A stretch of 64,000 bases of DNA. Origin: Pseudomonas sp. GD03919 (GTDB taxonomy: Bacteria; Pseudomonadota; Gammaproteobacteria; Pseudomonadales; Pseudomonadaceae). The position numbers and the translations under genes are program-made. The DNA lies in contig NZ_CP104582.1 in NCBI RefSeq assembly GCF_029814935.1, positions 3,224,001 through 3,288,000 on the forward strand, written 5' to 3'. Positions within the stretch are counted from its first letter, which is position 1; each line of letters begins with the position of its first letter. Shown piece by piece: positions 1 to 14,180 of this stretch. The notes beneath the pieces are model-generated. The model saw nothing but the letters and a program-made list of their open reading frames with translations. It did not search any database and had not been told where the DNA came from.

Positions 1-1
1 C

Positions 2-1489
2 GGCGACAAATTGCTGTCTATCCTGTCCAGGCGTATGACGCAGGTGTTGCGCGAAGGCGATACCTTGGCCCGTCTTGGAGGAGATGAGTTTGTCGCCGTT
101 CTGGTCGACCTGCCGGAAAACTCTTTCAGCCTACCAATTCTTGAGCGCCTGATCGAGGTAGCGGCACAGCCCGTACCGATTGGTGACGCACGGTGCGAGG
201 TGAGCGCGAGTATCGGTGTGAGCTACTACCCGCAAGGCGAAGATATCGACGCCGACCAACTGCTGCGGCAGGCAGATCAGGCTATGTATCGTGCCAAGCA
301 AGCCGGCAAGAATCGATATCACGTTTTCGATTCGGAGACGGATAATCAGCTGCGCAACCGTTATGAAGGGTTGGACAGCATAGCGAATGCCCTTGCCAAT
401 GGGCAGTTTCTGCTTTATTTCCAACCCAAGGTCAATATGCGCACCGGTGAGGTACTGGGCGCCGAAGCCTTGATCCGCTGGCAACATCCGGCGCGTGGCT
501 TGTTATCTCCTGCCTCCTTCATACCCATCATTGAGAACCATCCGCTCGGGATTGACGTGGGGAAATGGACCATCGAGGCTGCGCTGACCCAGATCGAAGT
601 TTGGCGCAAGGCCGGCCTTCATGTCCCGATCAGCGTGAATATCGGTGCACGGCACTTGCTGCAACCGGACTTCATCATGCATCTACAGGGTATGTTGTCA
701 CGACATCCCGGCGCCCAGCCGCAAGACCTTGAACTGGAAATCCTCGAAACCAGCGCCGTGGAGGACTTCGTTCAAGTGTCTCAGTTGATGGCGCTGTGCG
801 AGAGGATGGGATTGCGTTTTGCCCTCGACGATTTCGGCAGCGGCTATTCATCGTTGACCTATCTGAAGCGCCTGCCCGCGCACCTGCTCAAGATCGACCA
901 AGGTTTTATACGCGGCATGCTCGAGGATCCGGACGATATCGCCATCCTGGATGCGCTACTGGCACTGGCAAGGTCGTTTGGCAGGAACTGCATCGCGGAG
1001 GGAGTCGAATCCATTCAGCATGGTGAAATGCTGCTGCGTCTGGGATGCGAGTGGGGCCAGGGTTATGCCATCGGGCATCCGATGCCGGCGCATGAATTCG
1101 AGCAATGGCTACACACCTGGCAGGTACCCTTATCCTGGAAGGGATTCAAACCTGACAGTCGCTCCGCGCTGCCCGTGCCGTTCACATACGCCGACCACCG
1201 GGCCTGGATTTCCCAGATGATCGACTATCTGTCAGGTAAGGCCCAAGTGCCGCCTCAATCCGAAGCACTCCAATACTGGCGGGATCAAAGTGGTCGCCCT
1301 ACGTTCTTCGGCAAGGATCCTGATGATCCGGTCGATGTCCTGCATCAGAGCATCCAGCAGCTAGCGCACACCCTGAGTGAAATGAAAAATGCCGGCCGTG
1401 TCGAGGCATTGAGGGCTGGCATCGACAAGTTGCAACATTTGCAGGCGGAGCTGCTGGGATTGCTGCCGCCAGACCAGAAGCCGGATTGA
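2..1489 (+). CDS. GGDEF-EAL cyclic-di-GMP enzyme, 5' end cut by window edge
   Basis: The reading frame is open from base 2, so the start lies outside the window. What remains is the second half of a GGDEF domain with an intact motif (ARLGGDEF, about residue 25), then a full EAL domain. EAL hallmarks are present: EALIRW, the VNIGARHL segment, LDDFGSGYSSL, KIDQGFI and AEGVES. From the motifs it could both make and degrade cyclic di-GMP; which activity dominates cannot be told. About 110 residues after EAL contain H..W and later H positions that loosely recall a CZB-type zinc domain, but the usual cysteine is missing, so that is only a guess. It lies about 180 bases before the psiE-like gene in the same direction. 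Confidence 0.9.
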   Translation, partial: GDKLLSILSRRMTQVLREGDTLARLGGDEFVAVLVDLPENSFSLPILERLIEVAAQPVPIGDARCEVSASIGVSYYPQGEDIDADQLLRQADQAMYRAKQAGKNRYHVFDSETDNQLRNRYEGLDSIANALANGQFLLYFQPKVNMRTGEVLGAEALIRWQHPARGLLSPASFIPIIENHPLGIDVGKWTIEAALTQIEVWRKAGLHVPISVNIGARHLLQPDFIMHLQGMLSRHPGAQPQDLELEILETSAVEDFVQVSQLMALCERMGLRFALDDFGSGYSSLTYLKRLPAHLLKIDQGFIRGMLEDPDDIAILDALLALARSFGRNCIAEGVESIQHGEMLLRLGCEWGQGYAIGHPMPAHEFEQWLHTWQVPLSWKGFKPDSRSALPVPFTYADHRAWISQMIDYLSGKAQVPPQSEALQYWRDQSGRPTFFGKDPDDPVDVLHQSIQQLAHTLSEMKNAGRVEALRAGIDKLQHLQAELLGLLPPDQKPD

Positions 1490-1672
1490 TGCCATGCATG
1501 GGACAAAGGGTTGATGTGCAAGAGGCTGACCCACCCATCGGCGGCGCCACGGGCGCGCAGGACATTATGCGCTGGGTGGCTTCGCAATTGCCTCGGCAAT
1601 CCAGGTGTAATCGAGTCGTCTTCTCGGACTCACCGTTCCATTAACGTTTCATTGAAAGAGAGAGCAACGTTT

Positions 1673-2143
1673 ATGCATAAAGAATCTGGCCACACGGCCC
1701 TTGACGAGATGCGCTCCCAGTGGCGGTTGATGACGGTTTACGAGCGCTTCGAGCAGGTCATCGCCCTCGTTCTGTCGGCGGTGATTGCCGTCATCATCGT
1801 GGTGTCGCTGATTCAGTTGATTCGGCTCGTCTTCACGCTGCTCGTCATGGATGCACTGAATCCAACGGATCATAAGGCTTTTCAGCTGGTATTCGGTGCC
1901 ATCATGACGCTCCTGATCGCGATGGAATTCAAGCATTCGATCGTCAAAGTGGCGCTGCGTAAGGAAAGCATCATCCAGGTCAAGACCGTCATTCTGATCG
2001 CGATCCTGGCACTGGCCCGCAAGTTCATCATCCTTGACCCCAACATTGATCCTGCCAAACTGGCCGCCCTGGCGGGGACGATACTGGCCTTGGGTCTGAC
2101 CTATTGGCTCATGCGTGAACGCGACGACCGGAAGACCGAGTGA
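1673..2143 (+). CDS. psiE: PsiE-family (phosphate-starvation-inducible E) membrane protein
   Basis: A protein of 156 residues with about four hydrophobic segments (VIALVLSAVIAVIIVVSLI, LVFGAIMTLLIAMEF, TVILIAILALARKFI and AALAGTILALGLTYW) and the RKESIIQVKTVILIA region typical of PsiE. The frame is open further upstream. I chose the ATG at 1673 because a purine-rich GAAAGAGAGAG stretch precedes it and the upstream residues do not look like a membrane-protein N-terminus. The molecular role of PsiE is not established. It is followed after 7 bases by the M48 peptidase and then by an HtrA-like protease, an order I recall from the distal end of the transmissible locus of stress tolerance. Confidence 0.85.
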   Translation: MHKESGHTALDEMRSQWRLMTVYERFEQVIALVLSAVIAVIIVVSLIQLIRLVFTLLVMDALNPTDHKAFQLVFGAIMTLLIAMEFKHSIVKVALRKESIIQVKTVILIAILALARKFIILDPNIDPAKLAALAGTILALGLTYWLMRERDDRKTE

Positions 2144-2150
2144 TTGGACC

Positions 2151-3116
2151 ATGGCTCTTTATCGTCTAGACGGTCGACACGATGCCAGGTCGAGACACCG
2201 CTGGCTCAATCGCTTTCAAACCGCGCTGCTGGTTTTGACCCTGGTGGGGATCGCGGCTGCCGCTGGCAGTCTGCTGTTCGGGGAAATCGGCCTGTGGCTC
2301 GCGCTGTTTGCCGTTGCAGGCACGTTGTTGCTGGAACCGGCAGCCGCACCCGCCTTGACCTTGCGCCTGTACCGCGCACGGGCTTTGCGCCCGCACGAAG
2401 CCCCGGAAATTTGGGCTCTGTTGCGCGAGCTGTCCGCCCGTGCCGGTTTGCCCGCCACGCCGGTACCGCACTACGTGCCCAGTGCCGTCGTCAATGCCTT
2501 CGCCACCGGCTCGAAGCAGCATGCATCGATCGCCCTCACCGATGGCCTGCTGCGCAACCTGAATTCGCGCGAACTGGCGGGTGTGCTCGCGCACGAGGTC
2601 GCGCACATCGCTAATGAGGATATGCGTGTCATGGGGCTGGCGGATTCCGTCAGTCGCCTCACGAGCCTGCTGGCTATGGTCGGACAGATCGCTATTGTGT
2701 TCAGCTTGCCCGCACTGCTGGCCGGCGCGGTGGCGGTCAATTGGCCTGGACTGCTTCTGCTGATCGCCTCGCCCCAGCTGGCCCTGCTCGCACAGCTCGG
2801 CCTGTCTCGCGTGCGTGAGTTCGATGCTGACCGCCTCGCGGCGGAACTGACTGGCGACCCGCACGGGCTGGCGTCCGCGCTGGCGAAAATCGAGCGGGTC
2901 AGCCGCTCCTGGCGTGCCTGGCTGCGGCCGGGATGGGGCAATCCCGAGCCTTCCTGGTTGCGCACCCATCCGGCCACGCAAGATCGTATCTCACGCCTGC
3001 TGACGTTGGCGCCTGAACCAGCAACAGCCTTGCCGTTTCACGCGTCCCATTTCTTGCCGGAATCCACTGTGACGCCGCGCCCGCCGCGCTGGCGCCCGAG
3101 CGGGCTATGGCGCTGA
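2151..3116 (+). CDS. HtpX-like M48 family membrane metallopeptidase
   Basis: 321 residues. Two hydrophobic segments lie near the N-terminus, followed by the zinc motif HEVAH (about residue 150) and a later third-ligand region with REFDADRLAAELTGD, as in HtpX-type quality-control proteases. Two more hydrophobic stretches lie between the motif and this ligand region. Such enzymes degrade damaged inner-membrane proteins with their active site in the cytoplasm. An upstream in-frame start at 2115 would overlap psiE; the ATG at 2151 is preferred. The gene ends 24 bases before the HtrA-like protease start, so the three genes are probably co-transcribed. It is distinct from chromosomal htpX in its short, Pro/Arg-rich C-terminus. 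Confidence 0.88.
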   Translation: MALYRLDGRHDARSRHRWLNRFQTALLVLTLVGIAAAAGSLLFGEIGLWLALFAVAGTLLLEPAAAPALTLRLYRARALRPHEAPEIWALLRELSARAGLPATPVPHYVPSAVVNAFATGSKQHASIALTDGLLRNLNSRELAGVLAHEVAHIANEDMRVMGLADSVSRLTSLLAMVGQIAIVFSLPALLAGAVAVNWPGLLLLIASPQLALLAQLGLSRVREFDADRLAAELTGDPHGLASALAKIERVSRSWRAWLRPGWGNPEPSWLRTHPATQDRISRLLTLAPEPATALPFHASHFLPESTVTPRPPRWRPSGLWR

Positions 3117-3140
3117 TTGCCTATCAACAGGAGACTTCTC

Positions 3141-4292
<1,152 letters not shown>

Positions 4293-4525
4293 TTGAACTG
4301 AACCTGTGGATCAGGCGGTAGTGCAGCGTCGCGGCGATTGAGGCTCTCAGGTCTCTTCGGCCAGGTAGCGTTCCGCCTCAATCTCCGAAGTGTCGGATGC
4401 GATCTGTCTATCCGAATAGGCAGGCATGCAACGCCGGAACCTCTTGCCAATCATCGAAGGAGAAAGCGAGGCGCAATCCGCATGAGGTGGACACATGCCA
4501 GGAACGGAGCGAACAGGAGGCCGCA

Positions 4526-4849
4526 TTGGAACTCAGGTTACTGCGCTATTTCGTTGCGGTCGCGGAAGAACAGCATTTCGCGCGAGCGGCCGAGCGCCTT
4601 GGCGTTGAGCAATCGCCTGTGTCGCGCACAATGCGCAATCTCGAAGCCACGCCCGGCGTGCAGCTGTTCGACCGCAGCCTGCGCCAGACGCGACTGACCT
4701 GGGCCGGTCAAGTGTTCCTCGGTGAGTGCCGGCGTGTGCTGACCACCGTGGAGCAGGCGGTGAGTGCCGCAAAGGCGGCGGCGCAGGGCTATCCAGGGCG
4801 CGGCAAGCGGCCATTGTCAAAGGCCTGCTGCCATCATATAAGCCACTGA
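4526..4849 (+). pseudogene. Truncated LysR-family regulator (helix-turn-helix part only)
   Basis: The frame opens with TTG at 4526 behind a strong AGGAGG (4515-4520). It encodes a typical LysR N-terminus: ELRLLRYFVAVAEEQHFARAAERL, then VEQSPVSRTMRNLE and LFDRSLRQTRLTWAG. After the linker, at about residue 92 (AAAQGYPGRGK), homology stops and the frame terminates at 107 residues, against about 300 for a full regulator. The effector domain is missing and I do not find it downstream. The break lies directly before endA, so it may mark one end of the inserted stress block. A residual DNA-binding peptide could still be made. Confidence 0.75.
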
Positions 4850-4904
4850 AAAACATGAAGTTTTAACTTCACAAGGCAATCCGTGACGGCTACTCTGCCG
4901 CCCC

Positions 4905-5603
4905 ATGATTCGACGCCTATTGCCCCTGCTCTGCTGTTTCACAGCCGTTTCCCTGCACGCTGCACCCGCCACCTTCGCCGAGGCCAAGCGCCTGGCGTGG
5001 CCGCTGTATGCCCAGCAAGCCACCGAGTTCTACTGCGGCTGCAAGTACAGCGGCAATCGGGTCGATCTGCGCTCCTGTGGTTACACGCCACGCAAGAACG
5101 CCAATCGCGCCCAGCGCATCGAGTGGGAACATATCGTCCCGGCCTGGGTGATCGGCCATCAGCGCCAGTGCTGGCAGAAAGGCGGGCGCAAGAACTGCGC
5201 GGCCAACGATATGCAGTTCCGCAGGGCCGAGGCCGACCTGCACAACCTGGTACCGAGCATCGGCGAGGTGAATGGTGATCGCAGCAACTACAGCTTCGCC
5301 TGGCTGCCACAGAAACCACATCAGTACGGGCGGTGCGAGACGGTGGTGGACTTCAAGGCGCGCAAGGTGATGCCGCGCCCGGCCATTCGCGGGATGATCG
5401 CGCGCACCTACTTCTACATGTCCGACCGCTACAAGCTGCGTCTGTCGAAACAGGATCGGCAACTCTATGAAGCCTGGAGCAAGGCCTACCCGCCTAGGGT
5501 CTGGGAGCAGCAGCGCAACCAGCAGGTCGCCTGTGTGATGGGCTGGGGCAACCCTTATGTGGGCAAGGTGGATATGAGCCGCTGTGCGCCACGGCGCGGA
5601 TGA
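4905..5603 (+). CDS. endA: Endonuclease I (EndA), secreted DNase
   Basis: 232 residues with an N-terminal signal peptide (LLPLLCCFTAVSLHA/AP). The core shows the endonuclease I signatures RIEWEHIVPAWVIG and DLHNLVPSIGEVNGDRSNY, which carry the catalytic His and metal ligands of the beta-beta-alpha fold. Several cysteines (YCGCKYS, SCGY, RQCW, NCAANDM) fit a periplasmic disulfide-stabilised enzyme. The family cuts double-stranded DNA non-specifically in the periplasm or outside the cell. Length and motifs are complete. It stands alone after the truncated LysR gene. Confidence 0.93.
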   Translation: MIRRLLPLLCCFTAVSLHAAPATFAEAKRLAWPLYAQQATEFYCGCKYSGNRVDLRSCGYTPRKNANRAQRIEWEHIVPAWVIGHQRQCWQKGGRKNCAANDMQFRRAEADLHNLVPSIGEVNGDRSNYSFAWLPQKPHQYGRCETVVDFKARKVMPRPAIRGMIARTYFYMSDRYKLRLSKQDRQLYEAWSKAYPPRVWEQQRNQQVACVMGWGNPYVGKVDMSRCAPRRG

Positions 5604-5705
5604 CACCCAGTTGACGCATCGCGCCCGCTACGCACGACGCATGCGCGTTGATCCGGCGGCGAGCAGCTCTTAAGCTGCCACACATTGCGCCTACAAGGAT
5701 GTGCC

Positions 5706-6703
5706 ATGATTCCCGTAAACCCCGCCGCCATGCTGCTTGGAGCGCTGCTCCTGCTGTTTTCCATGATCTGCGTGCCCGGCCTGCTGGGCCTGCTCGGTGC
5801 CAGCCTGCACCCACGCGCCAGAGCGTTCATGCTGGCCAGGCGCAAGCGATTCGGGTTTCTCGCCCTATTCTTCCTCGTCGGCAGTTTGCCAGCCCTGCAA
5901 CTACTGATCTGGCAGGTGCAGAGTTCGTATGAAGCGCGCGCACTCGATCAGCGTCTGGAGTCCGAGCAGGTACTCGGCGAGCTGGTGCTACCCGCCGGAA
6001 CCCAGGTGAAGCTGGCACGCCTGAAGCCCGCCGACGACTTCAGAGGCGAACCTCTCCCACATGGGTTGCAAAGTCTGCAGCACGCCGAGTTCACCAAGCA
6101 GCCGGTAACGTACGCGGCGCGCCGGTAAGCAGTCTGCATCTGGACGATATGCGCGCCAGGGTGCGTCTGGCAGAGGATGCGCGGCTCGACGATTGGCTGT
6201 GCTCGGCGACGGAGGATGTCACCTTCAGCTATCCGCTCGGCGCCCGCTTCAAACCGGCAGACTGGCAACTGGATAGCTGCACCCTGGCAGCAGGCAGCGA
6301 GGTGGCGGACGTCGTCTGGCCGCAAGCGATCACCGTACAGGCACTGGAGAAAGGGCGCTGGCAGCTGGCGCCCGGCCACGCGCCGGTTCACCTCCAAGGG
6401 CTCTACTTATGGGTCTGGAACATCTGGCTCGACGGTCCCTACGGCGCGCTGCAAGGCTGGGACGGCCTGTTGGTCGAACCACTCGAACTTGGGCCGATGC
6501 ATTACCCGGCTGACACACGGGTACGCGCTTACCGCGGCAATCTGCTGTTCAGCCCTTACGATGACTCGCCTGCGCAGGATCGACGCGACGGCCAATTGCT
6601 CGAGCCGAACATGTCGGTGGAGCAGAACGCAGCCGGCGAGGTGTTGGGCGTTCATGACAATGAGGACGTCGGCGTGATCGACTGGTTCACGCTGACGCCC
6701 TGA
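5706..6703 (+). pseudogene. Membrane-anchored hypothetical protein split by a frameshift
   Basis: The first part (ATG 5706 to stop 6128) has two hydrophobic segments (AAMLLGALLLLFSMICVPGL and FGFLALFFLVGSLPALQLLI) and then soluble sequence. The second part (open from before 6149 to 6703) continues as a soluble domain rich in Trp and charged residues. Around 6104-6112 the two frames can be joined by one base: the text ...AEFTKQPV in frame one continues as VRGAPVSSLHLDDMRARV in the other. The simplest reading is one gene of about 330 codons with a single-base indel. I do not recognise the family. A sequencing error would give the same picture. Confidence 0.65.
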
Positions 6704-6747
6704 AGGCATCGCGGCTGAAGCCGCTCCTACACACCTACACCTGCGGA

Positions 6748-6945
6748 CTACGCAAGACGCTGCAACTCGCGCCGCACCATGTTGGCGAACTCCGGCGGGC
6801 TGAGCAGGTACAGCTCCTGTGCTACCCAGGGCAGCCAGCGCCCCTGTAACTCGGCCTTGCGCGCCAGCAGGCGCTGGGCCTCGGCTTCGGCGCGGGCCTG
6901 GTGCTCACGGTGGTAGTCGGCGCGGCTCGGTTTTTCTGTGCTCAC
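6748..6945 (-). CDS. Small conserved hypothetical protein (65 residues)
   Basis: A short protein, very rich in Ala, Glu and Arg (AEAEAQRLLARKAELQGRW), ending in PPEFANMVRRELQRLA. It is probably mostly helical and has no signal or membrane segment. The likely start is GTG at 6945, behind an AGGAAAAGGG stretch, giving a product beginning STEKPSRADYHREHQ. It is divergent from the TyrR-type regulator at 7019 with about 70 bases between. I do not recognise a function; support is the clean start context and protein-like composition. Confidence 0.55.
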   Translation of the reverse strand: MSTEKPSRADYHREHQARAEAEAQRLLARKAELQGRWLPWVAQELYLLSPPEFANMVRRELQRLA

Positions 6946-7018
6946 GGTACTGCCCTTTTCCTCATATCGGGCAGAGCAGGCATAATTGCCGCCTGTTCGC
7001 CCATTTCGACCATCATCA

Positions 7019-8536
<1,518 letters not shown>

Positions 8537-8697
8537 CAGGCCGTTGAAAAACGTAGGCGAGGCAGGCAAGGCAAGGCAAGGCAAAAACGGCCGAAAAAGC
8601 GCAGTTTACGCGTTGTAAATGAGCATTTTGACTGGGCTCGCACGCGAGGCCGTTTTTAACGCAGCATTGCCAACGCAGGTAGTTTTTCAACGGCCTG
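8537..8697. mobile_element. MITE-like element, copy 1 (161 bp)
   Basis: It is bounded by CAGGCCGTTGAAAAAC at 8537-8552 and its perfect reverse complement at 8682-8697, giving 16-bp terminal inverted repeats. It carries about four AAGGC-type short repeats near 8565-8582 and no reading frame of its own. A second copy lies at 58105-58244 and shares the ends plus the core around GTAAATGAGCATTTTGA. It starts immediately after the gcsR stop codon. Flanking bases GTAA and CTAA match at only three of four positions, so the target duplication is imperfect here. Confidence 0.75.
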
Positions 8698-9200
8698 CTA
8701 ATGCCTGCCGCCGCGTAGGGTGGGTTAGGCGCCTGTCATACATCCCGATGAACAATTGGGTTCGCCGCGCCGTAACCCACCATTGGCGCAACACGGAAGA
8801 TCGCCCGGTGGGTTACGCGGCGCACCACCACCGAGTTGTCAGCACGCCCGCTGCCCAGCGCCACTCACCCACCCTACGCGCTAGACACCTCGTTCGTAGG
8901 GAGGGCCGGGCGGCGATCCGCACTCAGCCCACCAACACAGTTCGTAGGGTGGGCTTTAGCCCACCAGCACAGCCATAGAACATTGGCACAACCTGCAGGA
9001 TCGCCCGGCGGATATCAAAAGCTTCATCCACCCGCTGTGGGGCTTTAGCCACGACAGCCTGGACAAATCGCCGCTGAAGCGTCTCCCACACGCCACCCTG
9101 CCGAATCCCGGGGCTGCCGGCACGATCTTTCCGGATTACATCCGGGCTACACGCCAGGCAGAGCGTGGCTTACAGCTCACCTGTAGCCAAATCATTCCAT
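8698..9200. other. Non-coding repeat-rich spacer upstream of the gcv control region
   Basis: No convincing gene. It contains palindromic intergenic repeats: GTAGGGTGGGTTA (8716-8728) with inverted partners GTAACCCACC and CACCCACCCTACG, and GTAGGGTGGGCTTTAGCCCACC near 8944. A diverged tandem copy of a 36-base unit starts CATTGGCGCAAC (8781) and CATTGGCACAAC (8980). A half-copy of the GTAGCCCGGATG-type repeat is at 9131-9150. A short frame after 9010 (DIKSFIHPLWGFSHD) looks faintly protein-like but has no start and cannot be assigned. Confidence 0.5.
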
Positions 9201-9218
9201 CGTAACGATTTCGTAACA
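9201..9218 (-). promoter_or_regulatory. Putative GcsR box, distal
   Basis: CGTAACGATTTCGTAACA. On the minus strand this reads TGTTACG-N4-CGTTACG, close to the GcsR site I recall from P. aeruginosa (TGTAACG-N4-CGTTCCG), matching at 12 of 14 fixed positions. It lies about 145 bases upstream of the -24/-12 promoter. Confidence 0.55.
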
Positions 9219-9281
9219 ACATGAGCAAAGCCCCATTCCCGCTGGTGCGACCTCGACTTTGCCAGAAACGACGCCGACTTT

Positions 9282-9299
9282 CGGAACGATATCGTTCCA
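9282..9299 (-). promoter_or_regulatory. Putative GcsR box, proximal
   Basis: CGGAACGATATCGTTCCA. The minus strand reads TGGAACG-ATAT-CGTTCCG, one fixed base away from the recalled GcsR consensus and almost perfectly palindromic. Its position about 65 bases upstream of the -24 element fits an enhancer site. Confidence 0.7.
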
Positions 9300-9330
9300 C
9301 AGAGCTTTCATCAGTCGCCGTTAAAATATC

Positions 9331-9343
9331 TAAGCAATTGATT
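9331..9343 (-). promoter_or_regulatory. Putative IHF site
   Basis: The minus strand reads AATCAATTGCTTA, an exact match to WATCAANNNNTTR, inside an AT-rich stretch (9318-9362). It lies between the activator boxes and the sigma-54 promoter, where DNA bending is expected at such promoters. Confidence 0.6.
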
Positions 9344-9362
9344 TTATTGAAAAAAATATCAA

Positions 9363-9378
9363 TGGCACCAAGCTTGCT
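9363..9378 (+). promoter_or_regulatory. Sigma-54 (-24/-12) promoter of gcvH
   Basis: TGGCACCAAGCTTGCT is a perfect TGGCAC-N5-TTGCW promoter, with GG at 9364-9365 and GC at 9376-9377. Transcription would start near 9389, giving a leader of about 75 bases that can form a small hairpin around 9421-9439 (GCCTGC...GCAGGC). Confidence 0.85.
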
Positions 9379-9463
9379 CTAGCACCTGCAGTCGACCCGC
9401 ACCGCTGCGGGTTACCCGTTGCCTGCCACAGAAGCAGGCCACCTTTGCCCTTGAGGAGTTCAC

Positions 9464-9847
9464 ATGAGCGAGTTGCGTTTCACCGCCGATCACGAATGGC
9501 TGCGTCTGGACAACGATGGTCTGGTTACCGTCGGCATCACCCATTACGCCCAGGACGCGCTCGGCGACGTGGTCTACGTACAACTGCCGGAAGTGAAGGC
9601 CTATGCCCAGGGCGAGGAAGTGGCCGTACTGGAGTCGGTGAAGGCCGCCAGCAACATCGTCATGCCGCTGGACGGCGAAATCATCGAGGTCAACGCCGAC
9701 CTGGAAGGCAGCCCGGAGTTGGTCAACGAATCGCCGCTGGACAAGGCCTGGTTCTTCCGCATGCGCCTGACCGACAACGCCGTGCTCGCCGACCTGCTGG
9801 ACAAGGCCGGCTATGATCGTCTGTTGAACGCCAACGCCGACGCCTGA
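9464..9847 (+). CDS. gcvH: Glycine cleavage system H protein
   Basis: 127 residues, normal length. The lipoate attachment region (VLESVKAASNIVMPLDGEI) carries the lysine that holds the aminomethyl intermediate while it passes between P, T and L proteins. The start is ATG 9464 with GAGGAG eight bases upstream. It is the first gene after the sigma-54 promoter and is followed at once by gcvP (stop at 9847). The L protein gene is not in the window, as usual, because lpd is shared with other complexes. Confidence 0.96.
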   Translation: MSELRFTADHEWLRLDNDGLVTVGITHYAQDALGDVVYVQLPEVKAYAQGEEVAVLESVKAASNIVMPLDGEIIEVNADLEGSPELVNESPLDKAWFFRMRLTDNAVLADLLDKAGYDRLLNANADA

Positions 9848-9856
9848 GTGACCGCC

Positions 9857-12709
<2,853 letters not shown>

Positions 12710-12719
12710 GCACCGCCCC

Positions 12720-12778
12720 GTAGCCCGGATGAAAATCCGGGGAAGCTGTCAAAAGCTCCCGGATTACATCCGGGCTAC
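12720..12778. repeat. REP-like inverted repeat inside the gcv operon
   Basis: GTAGCCCGGATGAAAATCCG and, inverted, CGGATTACATCCGGGCTAC flank a short spacer, a pair of head-to-head copies of a repeat also seen at 21020, 52468 and 63479. It sits between gcvP and glyA. Confidence 0.8.
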
Positions 12779-12857
12779 ATCCACCCCGTTTCTTTCGGCT
12801 CCCCTCACCGGGGCGGGCTGACTTCATCCCGAGAAAAACGATAAAGAGGGCCTCACC

Positions 12858-14111
<1,254 letters not shown>

Positions 14112-14180
14112 TACCCGACTTACCACGGGCCGCGCGGCGGCCCCAACCGGTGCGCGCGGCGCACCCAACAGGAAACCGAC

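Noticed and set aside
4347..4427. A 26-codon minus-strand frame (PAYSDRQIASDTSEIEAERYLAEET) with a weak ribosome-binding site
   Set aside because: It looks protein-like and may be a remnant, but it is too short and unrecognised to call a gene.
8998..9190. Possible remnant frame containing DIKSFIHPLWGFSHD
   Set aside because: No start, no homology I can recall, and it runs into a REP-like half copy.
9264..9281. A third GcsR box between the two called boxes
   Set aside because: AGAAACG-ACGC-CGACTTT matches only one half-site; too weak to call.
9380..9463. Glycine riboswitch in the gcvH leader
   Set aside because: The leader from the predicted start is only about 75 bases with one small hairpin; no room for or sign of a glycine aptamer. 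Control appears to be by the activator.
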